Assembly: GCA_022457155.1 (NCBI GenBank)
Contig: JAJGOT010000203.1
Location: 1,131,501-1,195,500, forward strand
Origin: Cladopsammia gracilis
Lineage: Eukaryota; Cnidaria; Anthozoa; Scleractinia; Dendrophylliidae
DNA length: 64,000 nucleotides
Reading direction: 5' to 3'
The notes under the pieces are model-generated. The model did not search any database. It saw nothing but the letters and a program-made list of their open reading frames with translations, and was not told where the DNA came from. Positions 1-12,200 of the stretch are shown piece by piece; within the stretch, counting starts at the first letter, position 1, and every line of letters starts with the position of its first letter. The translations under genes and the position numbers were made by a program.

Positions 1-2
1 AA

Positions 3-161
3 CAACTGTCTGGGAACGAAGACAGTTCGGTTAAGAACGGTGATGATAGCGAATCGACAGAAGAACACGGAGAGAAAACCACCGCAACACAACTTGAAGA
101 AGGACTTGAAGAAATTAAGCAGATAGCGCTAGAGGTTAAAAAGATAAAGGAGGAGTCTTAA
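3..161 (+). CDS. 3' end of an unrecognised plus-strand gene (last coding exon, partial)
   Basis: An open frame enters from the left edge and ends at TAA (159-161), giving 52 residues that finish in a charged helical tail (LEEGLEEIKQIALEVKKIKE then ES). The segment is rich in Glu, Lys and Ser and looks like a coiled-coil or disordered C-terminus. An AATAAA lies 13 bases after the stop, which supports a real gene end. I do not recognise the family. The gene runs toward MDN1, so the two are convergent, with about 2.9 kb between stop codons. The splice acceptor of this exon is not in the window. Alternative: a chance open frame, less likely given the adjacent polyadenylation signal. Confidence 0.5.
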   Translation, partial: QLSGNEDSSVKNGDDSESTEEHGEKTTATQLEEGLEEIKQIALEVKKIKEES

Positions 162-174
162 ATTGAAATCATAA

Positions 175-180
175 AATAAA
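175..180 (+). promoter_or_regulatory. Polyadenylation signal AATAAA of the plus-strand gene
   Basis: An exact AATAAA lies just after the TAA at 159-161 and is followed by a T-rich stretch. It implies a very short 3' UTR. Confidence 0.5.
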
Positions 181-442
181 GTTTTATTCAAGAACCAACA
201 TACTGCCAGGTATTCCTGCGTGGCGTGAGTTCATTGTATTATTTTATAGCATGTTTTCTAGTCAGACTATACACTAAGTAAGGAATTCATCAATTTTGAA
301 GCCAAGAGCCTCTGTTGCTCAACATCAAGCTATCATATAAAGATCGTCTGAAATTTTGATCGAAAAAAACCCTGAAAAGTTGTTACTGTCAGCATACGTT
401 TTTCTTGCTTGATACCCGAAAATGTATTAGAATAACTATGAT

Positions 443-590
443 TCAAACACCCTTAGTAGTGCCAAACACCCTTAGTGGTGCCAAACACACTTAGTAGTAC
501 CAAACACCCTTAGTGGTGCCAAACACCCTTAGTAGTGCCAAACACACTTAGTAGTACCAAACACACTTAGTAGTACCAAACACTCTTAGC
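443..590. repeat. 19-bp minisatellite, left block
   Basis: About eight units of CCAAACACCCTTAGTAGTR (19 bp), with g/a alternation at the last base and some CACTT or CTCTT variants. It is the same family as 1007-2014. Confidence 0.9.
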
Positions 591-1006
591 ATAGACTTTC
601 AATAAAGTCCTTCGTCTTATATTTATAGCCCGCCGGACGAAGGACTTTTCACACTTGATTGGCGCCATTTTTAGCGACCCAAAAACGGGTCGCTGCGCTT
701 AGACCAATCAGAGTAGCCGAGAGTAGCCCTTGGGGACAGAACTGTCAATCACAAGGTATTAGGCGCAATGAAACGTGACTTGCGGTTGAAATTCAAAACG
801 CGGTCGGTTTCGAAACAATCGATGACATTGACAAGTCAGTCGCCACTCCCCATTTTTGGCGCGAAACGCAAATGAAAACCCTTCAAGCGAGACAAGTCGA
901 CCTCTCGCGACTTCGTCGCTCGCGATCGCTCGGCCGCTTCGCGGCCTCAAAAGCTCGCTTCGCTCGCTTTACTGTGAAACTCGTGAGGTCGACTTGTGGC
1001 AAGTCT
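591..1006. other. Non-repeat segment interrupting the 19-bp minisatellite
   Basis: This 416-bp segment splits the array. At its left edge is a hairpin: AAGTCCTTCGTC near 605 pairs with GACGAAGGACTT near 637. At its right edge is a GC-rich cgcttcgctcg-type tract. A short open frame (759-950, minus) is not convincing coding. It could be an inserted element or original sequence between two expansions. I see no clear target duplication. Confidence 0.5.
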
Positions 1007-2014
1007 AACCCTTAGTAGTGCCAAACACCCTTAGTAGTGCCAAACACCCTTAGTAGTACCAAACACTCTTAGTAGTGCCAAACACCCTTAGTAGTACCAA
1101 ACACCCTTAGTAGTGCCAAACACCCTTAGTAGTACCAAACACCCTTAGTAGTACCAAACACTCTTAGTAAAACCAAACACCCTTAGTAGTACCAAACACC
1201 CTTAGTAGTACCAAACACCCTTAGCAGTACCAAACACCCTTAGCAGTACCAAACACCCTTAGTAGTACCAAACACCCTTAGTAGAACCAAACACCCTTAG
1301 TAGAACCAAACACCCTTAGTAGTGCCAAACACCCTTAGTAGTGCCAAACACTCTTAGTAGTACCAAACACTCTTAGTAGTACCAAACACCCTTAGTAGTA
1401 CCAAACACCCTTAGTAGTACCAAACACCCTTAGTAGTACCAAACACCCTTAGTAGAACCAAACACCCTTAGTAGAACCAAACACCCTTAGTAGTGCCAAA
1501 CACCCTTAGTAGTACCAAACACTCTTAGTAGTACCAAACACTCTTAGTAGTACCAAACACCCTTAGTAGTACCAAACACCCTTAGTAGAACCAAACACCC
1601 TTAGTAGAACCAAACACCCTTAGTAGTACCAAACACCCTTAGTAGTACCAAACACCCTTAGTAGTGCCAAACACCCTTAGTAGTACCAAACACCCTTAGT
1701 AGTACCAAACACCCTTAGTAGTACCAAACACACTTAGTAGAACCAAACACCCTTAGTAGTACCAAACACCCTTAGTAGTGCCAAACACCCTTAGTAGTGC
1801 CAAACACCCTTAGTAGTGCCAAACACCCTTAGTAGTACCAAACACCCTTAGTAGTACCAAACACCCTTAGTAGTGCCAAACACCCTTAGTAGTACCAAAC
1901 ACCCTTAGTAGTACCAAACACCCTTAGTAGTACCAAACACACTTAGTAGTACCAAACACCCTTAGTAGAACCAAACACCCTTAGTAGTACCAAACACCCT
2001 TAGTAGTGCCAAAC
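1007..2014. repeat. 19-bp minisatellite, main block (about 53 units)
   Basis: Head-to-tail units of CCAAACACCCTTAGTAGTR with substitution variants only, such as tagaacc, tagcag and cacactt. The period stays at 19 bp over about 1 kb. There are no stable spacers, so it is not CRISPR-like, and no sustained coding frame. Confidence 0.95.
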
Positions 2015-2893
2015 CACGAACTTTAAAATCTAAATGGTACGACGATCACCCCCGTCACTTCTATGTGAGAGTTCATCCCCCCTCCCCCAGTCAGTCATCA
2101 ACAATTAGTGAACATTAAATTTTGCAGTACGAGTTTGGAATTTGAAACCAGTCGCGTTCTCAGAGCCCTCGCCTCTCCCCCACCCCTCTCCCTGTGGCCG
2201 CTGACCGCTGCGTGCTTCCAGTCCTGTAGGATTGATGGAACACGTAATAACCTCGAGCATGCGCAATGGATTCCAACTTCACCTTCCTCTATCACTTCGA
2301 AATATTTTCCGCACAAATGCGGGCGGGCGAGCAAGCGAGATCTGTTTTTGCGCTGTTACAACTTAAATCATTGAATCATATTCGAGCAAATGAAAAATAT
2401 TTTTATTCGTGATCGTTAAAATAAACTATTTGCCATGCATATCGATATTTCTTCAGCAATGTAACTATGTTGTAAGACTGAAACGCTCTCAGGACTTCTA
2501 GAAGTCGCATTTCAGTCACTGTAAAAGTATATTTCGTGTGAATATTTCCTTGCAAAGCATCCAAAGAATTATCCACTGTTATCCAATTCGAAAATTAGGC
2601 AAATCCTCGTCAGCACTGAGAAAGTTGTAAGTTGTAGTCATGACGTTTTATGCTGCGGGACTTTTTCAGGGCGCCGGGTTCCAGACATTGTTCAGAAGAA
2701 AAAAAATCCACGGGGATCCGGGGCTCCAAGAAAAAAACAATCAGGGCTCCCTTTGGGACCCTGAAGAGTGGACTCGGAACCAATGTACTGGGCAATTCCT
2801 TTCCTGTGGGGCGTTAGAAAGAAACCTGGGGCATGTATGATGTTGTAGAAAGCACGTCTTTGCTCTCCTCTGGACACCACGGATTACACACTG
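2015..2893. other. Intergenic DNA and probable MDN1 3' UTR
   Basis: Unique sequence between the minisatellite and the MDN1 stop codon. Several short open frames occur on both strands, but none has family resemblance or splice logic. The part next to 3038 should be MDN1 3' UTR. Confidence 0.5.
2402..2407 (-). promoter_or_regulatory. Candidate MDN1 polyadenylation signal
   Basis: TTTATT on the plus strand reads AATAAA on the minus strand. It is the only exact hexamer I find within about 650 bases after the MDN1 stop and would give a 3' UTR of about 0.6 kb. Position is the only support. Confidence 0.3.
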
Positions 2894-3019
2894 AGAGCTT
2901 TGTGCGTGGTCAATCAAAACTGAACACCAATTGGAACCACTGTTTTTGCACGTCACTCGGGGTGACCTGTAACGTATTTATGTCTCTGAGGATGATGTAG
3001 AAAGGGAAGGGAAACTGCC
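2894..3019 (-). pseudogene. Decayed tandem copy of the MDN1 C-terminal coding sequence
   Basis: This stretch aligns without gaps to 3022-3147 at a constant offset of 128 bases. Read on the minus strand it still encodes a midasin-like tail (FPFYIILRDIN, then QWFQLVFSFD and stop at 2910-2912), but with many amino-acid replacements. It lies after the real stop and in another frame, so it should be untranslated 3' UTR. It is a local tandem duplication of the last half of the final exon. Confidence 0.85.
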
Positions 3020-3037
3020 CCAGAGCTTTGTGCGTGG

Positions 3038-3298
3038 TCAATCAAAACTAGACACCAATTCAAACCACTGTCTTAACGCGTCACTTAGGATGACCGGTAA
3101 TGCATTGATGTCTCTGAGGATGACGTAGAAAGGGAAGGGAAATTGCTCCATGTAGGATTTGATTTCTGGCAGCTTTCCAGGCCGGAATATCGGCACTCTG
3201 ATGTCCAGAACGGAGTCTTTGTTAGCTGTGTTGTCGAGAATCACGAATACCATGAATATGTTTGCCTCCCTTGCAACTCTCACGGCCTTTTGAACAGT
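3038..3298 (-). CDS. MDN1: MDN1 exon 59: C-terminal exon with stop codon
   Basis: [10 protein letters not shown] to LVSSFD, stop TGA at 3038-3040. [13 protein letters not shown] and [16 protein letters not shown] are the conserved C-terminus of midasin, and the end position matches animal homologues. Confidence 0.97.
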   Translation of the reverse strand, partial: TVQKAVRVAREANIFMVFVILDNTANKDSVLDIRVPIFRPGKLPEIKSYMEQFPFPFYVILRDINALPVILSDALRQWFELVSSFD

Positions 3299-6200
3299 CT
3301 GGGGAAGAAACAATCAAGAGTGAAATTATAAACTTTTTTTCCTACATATGATCAAACATCCGCCATCGGACACCTCGCGTAAGTAGACAATCAGTTGTGG
3401 TCCCAGCCACATGAATACCACTATATTTTCCCCCTTCCATAAGTGGAAGCCTCCCCCCCCCCCCCCTCCCCCTCCCCTCCCCGTACGCGGGACAGTTAAC
3501 ATGGTCCCAATGACGTCCGTTTAATAGGTGTTGCACAGCATTGTCCCAAAAATGTAAAGTGCGCGCCCCCAAAACAAACAGTTGCCCCCCCCCCCCCCCC
3601 CCCCCCTCAAATTTCAAAAGACTTACAAAATGTATGAACAAGGACATGGCATTTGAGCCATGTTTATTACCAAGGACAAAAAAGTATCGCATTAAATGAA
3701 ATGTGAGTGCCCCTGGCGCATTTTGTAAGGGAATACGGCATTCAAGACAACATTACAATTGTTTAACATGTGAAAGAAGCTGTAGTACTCACCTCCATCC
3801 CCTCCAGAAATATGCCTCTACCATCTGACACGATAAGCAAAAGCTGGGAGGTGTCTTTTCTCATCCGGGGGGACACTTGTAATCGTGAATGCGCCGACAC
3901 CATCAGACTGGTACAAGTACCTAGGAGCTAAAACACGGTATTGAAACCAGTGAAATATCACTAGTTAAAGAATAAATTGTATTCTTTTTCTATGTGAACA
4001 GGGCCTCCAATGGTAGCGCTCGACTTAATTACTCGCCCTCCAATTAAACACCAGCAAAAAACCGCTTTCTTATTTTAGACAAGGGTAATCGAGATGCTAT
4101 TAGCCTCATTTCCAGGCCTTAACACGCTTAGAGACCGAATCGAGGGGACTTGGAGCCGAGCGCGATAGAGATTGTTACGGATTAGCGCGACGGGTGACGT
4201 CACATTCAAGAGGCCATTTCTGAGTTGCCTTTAGCCTCTCTATCAAAGCGAGGCTAGGTGCGAAACCTTTCATATGAAAATGAGTTTTCATTCACATGTA
4301 AATAAACGTGAACGTGGTTGAGATGCTACAACACGGTAGAGAATAGATTCCATAGCTTAAAAGGAGGTCGGACACCTTATTGAGAATTATATAATGTAAA
4401 GTCGAAACTAATGTTTTTTGATATGATCAAAAAAAATCTTTTTTATTTTTTTAAGCGTTAAAAGAAAAATCTAAAAGTCACAAATCAAACCTGTCACTTG
4501 AGCTTGTGTCTCGGCTGTTAGACAGCCTACACTGCCGGAGCACAACCGAGCCGCTTGGTCAATCGGTTTAAATTTAACTACTATAATAACAGCGACAAAC
4601 CAATGAAGAGTGCCGGATCTATCGTAGACCTGGATCAGTAAAAATCTTGAAATAGTATAGGTAAAAACGGCAAACTGATCCTTACGGCAAGGAGAAGAGA
4701 TTGAGACAGAAGTGAAATAAAAAAAAACAAACATATGAATATATTTGCCCGATATTTCGGTTTGTAGCCTGCGTTGATGGCCGGCGGTTTTTTTGTTGGC
4801 GCGCGCGATAATTCGCGAGCGGCGAAGCCGCGAGTTTCGAGTTTCGCCGCACGCGAATTCAGCATCACGCGCAAAAAAAACCGCCAGCCATGCAGGCTAT
4901 TCGGTTTGCAAAACAAACCTTCTATGGGGGCTAAAAAACAAAATAAATTTTTACAGAAAAAAAAAAGTAGGTTTGTCTGGACTCTGCCCTACAACACGTG
5001 TTGGGGCTCTGCTGGGAAAATAGCAGGATCAGTGAGTTAAGGTATCAGCTTAATAAAGTTGATCAAATAGCCATTACTTACTTGAGCTATTTTGGTTTTC
5101 CTCTGATCAAACGTGAACTGCTGCAAGATTCTTGCTCCTGATTGGTCGGTGAATGGTTCGTGGAATGGGTGCAATAGACGAACAGTTTCTCCAAAGCTAC
5201 AATGAAAATAAAATCAATAATTCAGTCAATCAATCAACAGCGGCGTCAGAGCAAGCGAAAAGGAGGAACGATGACTTGGTGTCGAGGTTGGACCCAATAA
5301 ATCGTTCTTCATGACTTATTTATGAATTGTGAACCTTTGTGGCGGTTAGGAACAACTTTCGTCAGTTTGTCATAGATACGAAAAGAGACTCACCTACAGA
5401 CACCAAGGTCTCCAGCTTCTAGGCGGGTTAATGCATTACTGATGACTGCCAACGACTCAAACGCTAACTGCAATAATGGAATGAATTGTGGGCAAAAGGT
5501 AAATGGTAAAATGAGGAAAAAATAGCCAACACAAGTATAGATATACAAAGTTGCAAACAACACTTTTTTCTTTTTGATAACAATACCAGCTCTTCACCAA
5601 CCTTTCAGTCGTAAAATATAGGCAGCCTACATTATTTACCTTTTTAGAGCAGTTGTCAATCATGCTTTGCTTGGAGTGGCTGTCAGTCACAGTTTACCTA
5701 TTTGGAGTGATTGTCAAGTAATGTACCTGGTAGTGTTTGTCAAGCATGTTTTACCTGTTTGGAGTGTTTGTCAAGCATGTTTTACCTGTTTGGAATGTTT
5801 GTCAACCATGTTTTACCTGTTTGGAGTGTTTGTCAAGCATGTTTTACCTGTTTGGAGTGTTTGTCAAGCATGTTTTACCTGTTTGGAATGTTTGTCAAGC
5901 ATGTATTACCTGTTTGGAGTGTTTGTCAAGCATGTTTTACCTGTTTAGAATGTTTGTCAAGCATGTTTTACCTGTTTGGAATGTTTGTCAACCATGTTTT
6001 ACCTGTTTGGAATGTTTGTCAAGCATGTTTTACCTGTTTAGAATGTTTGTCAACCATGTTTTACCTGTTTGGAATGTTTGTCAAGCATGTTTTACCTGTT
6101 TGGAGTGTTTTTCAAGCATGTTTTGCCTGTTTGGAGTGTTTGTCAAGCATGTTTTACCTGTGGAATGTTTGTCAAGCATGTTTTACCTGTTTGGAATGTT

Positions 6201-9200
6201 TGTCAAGCATGTTTTACCTGTTTAGAATGTTTGTCAAGCATGTTTTACCTGTTTAGAATGTTTGTCAAGCATGTTTTACCTGTTTGGAATGTTTGTCAAC
6301 CATGTTTTACCTGTTTGGAATGTTTGTCAAGCATGTTTTACCTGTTTAGAGTGCTTGTCAAGGATGTTTTACCTGTTTGGAATGTTTGTCAAGTATGTAT
6401 TACCTGTTTGGAGTGTTTGTCAAGCATGTTTTACCTGTTTAGAATGTTTGTCAAGCATGTTTTACCTGTTTGGAATGTTTGTCAACCATGTTTTACCTGT
6501 TTGGAATGTTTGTCAAGCATGTTTTACCTGTTTAGAATGTTTGTCAACCATGTTTTACCTGTTTGGAATGTTTGTCAAGCATGTTTTACCTGTTTGGAGT
6601 GTTTTTCAAGCATGTTTTGCCTGTTTGGAGTGTTTGTCAAGCATGTTTTACCTGTGGAATGTTTGTCAAGCATGTTTTACCTGTTTGGAATGTTTGTCAA
6701 GCATGTTTTACCTGTTTAGAATGTTTGTCAAGCATGTTTTACCTGTTTAGAATGTTTGTCAAGCATGTTTTACCTGTTTGGAATGTTTGTCAAGCATGTT
6801 TTACCTGTTTAGAGTGCTTGTCAAGGATGTTTTACCTGTTTGGAATGTTTGTCAAGTATGTTTTACCTGTTTGGAGTGCTTGTCAAGCATGTTTTACCTG
6901 TTTGGAGTGCTTGTCAATCATACTTTACCTGTAAGAAGTGCTTGTCGAGCACGTTTTACCTGTTTCGAGTGGTTGTCAAGTATGTTTTACCTGTACGGAA
7001 TTGTTGTCAAACATGTTTTACATGTTTGGAATGGCTGTCAAACATGTTTTACCTGTTTGGAGTGGCTGTCAAACATGTTTTACCTGTTTGGAGTGGTTAT
7101 CGTTCATGCTGGAAGAGTCATCCACGGCCAGCATGATCTGGTATTGTCTCTTACTCGGTTTAGTCCTCTTCAGCCAGATCTTATCTTTACGAAACTGACT
7201 GGCGATGTATGGAATCACTTTCCTCATGTTTAACCTCTTGCCTGATCGATAATCACCCCTACAATCAAACAAATCTAAAATTATTCTCATGAATGTATTA
7301 GGAACGTGATAAAAAAGGACTACAAAATCGGCGTCTGAAATCACACTCCTTGATGGTCCACCAAATATCGTAATCTCGGTCCTCCCATACTGCTAACCCA
7401 GCTCACTGCTCCCGCGTCCTTGATAGGGGTCTTGGGAGACCCATTCCCTGCCGAACATGTTTTGGTTCTCAAATTCTGACTATAACCCATCAATCAAACC
7501 AAACGAAATTTTTAGCGGAGCTCTGCGGGCCGAAGGCCTGCGCGCAGCCCCATAGACATAGAACCTATGCCCGTCATTTTTCATGGTCATGGCTTAGCGG
7601 AAAAAAACGGTTTAAAGTTTCACATTTTTCAAACAGTGCTCAAGACCGCATTTGAGACTTCGAAACTCTGCAAATCAAGCCGATTTGGAGAATATACAGC
7701 TAAGTGCTTATTTTTAAACCTGACTTCGTTTTAAATTAAAGCTAGTATCAATGCGGGAGATGTTTGTTTTTTACGGATTTCAGAACCAGAAGCGGAGATT
7801 TGAATTTCCAAGCAAGCGAGGGACTTAAAGGTAAAACAGATTACATTTTTCGATGATGTATTGTTAGTATAGATTTGTGAAACGTGCTAACATTCAGTTG
7901 TATCGATTTCTTGAATTCCATCGAAGAAAGCTTGGGGTACGCGTTTTGCTTTTAAACGTAGACTATTATAAATGGAGACTTGAATAATTTTTTTCGAAAG
8001 AAGATTGTGTTGTCCATTTTTATGTGTTTGTTCATTCATTAGATAAATTGAAAAGCGATTTTATAAACAAAACAAGACTTTGATTTTATAGTACAGTTCT
8101 ATCTTCACTGGCATCGCCTTATGCAAATATGTTTGTGTATTTTTGCAATTTTGATTTTCAAATCAGTTTGTCGGGCAATTTGTGACAAGCAACAAGTGTA
8201 TTTTATTCGGAAAGTAGTCGTACTAGTTATTCTAGACAGAGAAAAAGTTGTTTTTGTGAACTTTTGTACGGTCTATAAAAATGTACTCTTTTAACGTGCT
8301 TACATTCAGTTGTATCGATTTCTTGAATTTCATCGAAGAAAGCTTGAGGTACGCGTTTTGCTTTTAAACGTAAACTATTATAAATAGAGATTTGAATACA
8401 ATTTTTCGAAAGAAGATTGTGTTGTCCATTTCTATGTGTTTTTTCATTCAGTAGATAGATTGAGAAGCGTACGGTCTATAAAAATGTACTGTGCAGACGG
8501 TCGCGTAATAAGCTTACTGTATTTGAGAATTGCTAAAATTGAAAAATAGCCTTCGTCAATCTTAATTCTTGTGCTTCCGACCTTTCACCTTAGTCAAGTT
8601 TCACCTTAGTTAAGCTTGTTCACAGAGCGACGCTGTCAGGCTCAGCCTATCTACATATATTAAACCAGGTTAAGTAAAATTTTAGAAAATTAATTCTACT
8701 TGTGGCTTGTGTGACTCGGGGAGAGGGGATATACGTGAGTCAATTTTTAGGCGAAAATCTGTATTGTGTCCTGAACGTTCCGGCCAGGATTTAGGTTCCA
8801 AAAACAAACATTTCTTATGATTGACGTACTTGAGTTTTGTGGCCAATGAAGGTTCTAGTACCAGTCTCAGCTGCTCACAGAGTTCCTGAGAGAGACTGGA
8901 GGTGAGAAGCTCGTACTTGCGCCAGGCTTCTTGGGCCATCTGTTGCTCCTCTGCCGTACCTCGGTCAAGGTTGCTCCATTCAGCTAGCTGATGTTCGAGA
9001 TCTGATCTTAGTTTCTCAGGATCCAGCGAAGAAATCCCCTTTAACAAGAAAGAATTGAACTGATTTGAATTGAATTGAACTGAAATGGTAGTACTTTCAA
9101 TTGCTACTGTATATTAAGCTGTATAAGGTGGTTCTACTGTATATTAAGCTGTATAAGGTGGTTCTACTGCATATTAAGCTGTATAAGGTGATTCTACTGT

Positions 9201-12200
9201 ATATTAAGCTGTATAAGGTGGTTCTACTGTATATTAAGCTGTATAAGGTAGTTCTACTGTATATTAAACTGAATAAGGTGGTTCTACTGCATATTAAGCT
9301 GTATAAGGTGGTTCTACTGTATATTAAGCTGTATAAGGTGGTTCTACTGTATATTAAGCTGTATAAGGTGGTTCTACTGCATATTAAGCTGTATAAGGTG
9401 GTTCTACTGTATATTAAGCTGTATAAGGTGGTTCTACTGTATATTAAGCTCTATAAGGTTGTTCTACTGTATATTAAGCTGTATAAGGTGGTTCTACTGT
9501 ATATTAAGCTGTATAAGGTGGTTCTACTGCATATTAAGCTGTATAAGGTGATTCTACTGTATATTAAGCTGTATAAGGTGGTTCTACTGCATATTAAGCT
9601 GTATAAGGTGGTTCTACTGCATATTATGCTGTATACAGTCTTTTGATTAAACGTTGTCATTGATCGGTCTCATCCCTACGCGACCAGACCGAAAGGGAGT
9701 ATGGGTGAATTAAAATGCATGATTAATTATTCTCTATCGCGTTTACAATGGAGAACAAAACTCACGTTTGTCTTCGCGTGTTACGCAAAGACAACAAGAG
9801 TCGCTTCGATACATATTCCATTTAGGACGTTCCTTTTTTTGATAATATGCAGCTATAGGCCACTTCGAAAAATACCATAATACTCTTTAAAGTGCAGGTT
9901 TGGGTGATGCTTGATGTAAGCCTGATATTTCCAATTTCTTTTGTTTTCAGCACGATATGCTTCAACTTCTTGGTAATTTGCATACGGTGCACATTTGTGT
10001 GCGAATACACAATGCTAAGTCCTAGCATTCCGACATGTACTCTGAATCTAACAAAGGAGACTTGAATAATTACAACCCGGTGAGGCATAAAAGATTATTA
10101 TGGTATTTTTCGAAGTGGTCTATTGAATGTGAATTGATTTCTCTCCATAATCCTTTTCGGTCTGGTCACGTAGGGATGAGACCGGTCAATGACAACGTTT
10201 AATCAAAAGACTGTAAGGTGGTTCAACTGCATATTAAGCTGTATAAGGTGGTTCTCTGAAAGTGCATTCAAATGAGATTGCCTCTGGGAGTGAAAGGGTT
10301 GAAACTTCAGGTTTAGTTCGGTTAAATCTTACCAGTCTCTGAAAAGCCAGCGATATATCAGAAGAGTGATAAGAACTCTGAAACCGTTCAGTATTCCTTT
10401 CTCCAATATCATTAGTTTCCATGTCTTCTTCTCGGGCCGCCATCTCAGCTTCTTCTTGTTCATGGTTATTTTCCGCTGTCATTTGTGGTTTGATTGGTGG
10501 CGGTAGCCTGGATTGCTGTGGTCTATCTGGTGTCTAAAGTATTCAAAATGTAATTGGTGATGAAAAACACTGAAATAAATTCTAACGAAGCTTTCTCCTA
10601 TCCCCAAACGTATCATATTAAATTCTAACGAATCTTTCTCCTATTCTCAAACTATCATATTAAAGTGGAATCGAAGCGGATGTACCATTGCGCATTCCCT
10701 TCCGGTGATGAACAACAGTGCCAGAAATACGTGCAGTACCATTGCAATAGTAGGTAAGTGGGTTTTTGCATTTTGACAATCAAAAACCTAGTCAAATGGG
10801 AAGTCAACGTTGCTACATGCCGATAAATTACAAATGTATTTCTCGGGGGAGGAGGGGGGGGGGATTTCAAAGATTTACAAAGATAAAGTAGGATGTCATT
10901 GTATTGCTCTGCAGTCTGCGCCATTCTTGGGAAACTGTCGTACTTTACAAATTCCACGCCTGTAAAAGATCTCCACCTCGACTGTATAGGTCTTCTAGAA
11001 GTAATATTTGAATCCGAACTCTAACTTTCTTTCTTTTCACACTTTCTCTATTTGCAATCAATCGGTTTTCAGCTACATATCTCAGTAACTGGTACTGTAC
11101 GACCGTCTCCCTGCATTTACATACCAACCGAATTTTATTTAATCTCCGGAAAGTGACCACTTTTTTTAACCTAAGAAACGAAAAATAAAAAACACGCACA
11201 CGCACACCCACACCCACACTTACAGGGAGTTGCTCATTTTCATCGAACAGAACGGTTTTCATTTCAGAGTCCTCCTCGTCATCATTATCGGTGTGTATCT
11301 CGGGAAAGTTCGCTTTTTCTTGCTCTTTAGCTTGATCAGCGGTTGCACTGTCAAGGGTCTGCGCATCGTGAAAAGATAGATCATCATTTTGCATGTGCTG
11401 AAAAAGATCCTGGCTCCTCGTCTCATTAGCCTGCGAAATACACAAAATGCAAAAATGGGGGAGTTAATCTCAACGATAACATTTTCATTTTTATCTGGAA
11501 TACAATCAGGGCAAAGAACGATAGAAGAGAAAATTTAAGGATAAAATGGGAGGAAAGAGTTTGAAGCGACATTAAAACAAAACAGAACATAAAAACACGC
11601 TTAACAGTGTCTTCGTTAACGTTCTAAGATAAATGTGGATCTAATTTCCCCAAATTAGTATCGAGGAAGAAATAAACTGACTGAGGGGATTGTCAGCATA
11701 TATAATCACGTACTCAGAACCAGAACGTACTAGAAGAAAGAAATATAATATACTCTCTTAAGATGGTCACTCCTATAAACAGGACATCAATTATTGGCTA
11801 GTTCCGGCCGAATTTTACTTGTTCGTCTGTAACTTAACTCTCTATACGCGGGCAGATAAAGCTGGACCAAAGGTGTCTAGCTTAGACATTCATTGAAGAG
11901 TCCAGTATCATGTATGGAATGTTTTAATGTTAGTGTCGTACTTCCGCTCCAGACTCCCGTTCTGTCTTATCAACAGTCTTAAGTCTCTTGTGAGTTGTTT
12001 CATCCATGGAGCCCAATGTTCGGTCAGACCGAGCACGGTTCATCTGCTTTCTCTGGCGAGACTGAAGCAAATCAAAACAAACCATGTTATTACACAACAT
12101 GAACAAGTCCGTGGCTACAGAAAACACATGCTTCCTTTCGCTCTTTAAACGTTTTTACTTCAACTTAGGAGATATGGAAGCGAAGGGTAAATCAACCAAA

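Noticed and set aside
443..2014. CRISPR-like periodic array
   Set aside because: Direct 19-bp tandem repeats with no unique spacers, in a eukaryotic genome; no cas genes.
3342..3692. 116-codon minus frame with Gly runs
   Set aside because: Comes from poly-C runs (near 3450 and 3587) within the last MDN1 intron; there is no similarity or splice support.
5711..7233. Overlapping plus-strand open frames of up to 216 codons ([15 protein letters not shown]...)
   Set aside because: Antisense reading of the 31-bp minisatellite; all three frames are open because the unit lacks stops on that strand.
9101..9646. 181-codon plus-strand frame ([10 protein letters not shown] repeats)
   Set aside because: Reads only the 30-bp minisatellite unit and ends when the array ends.
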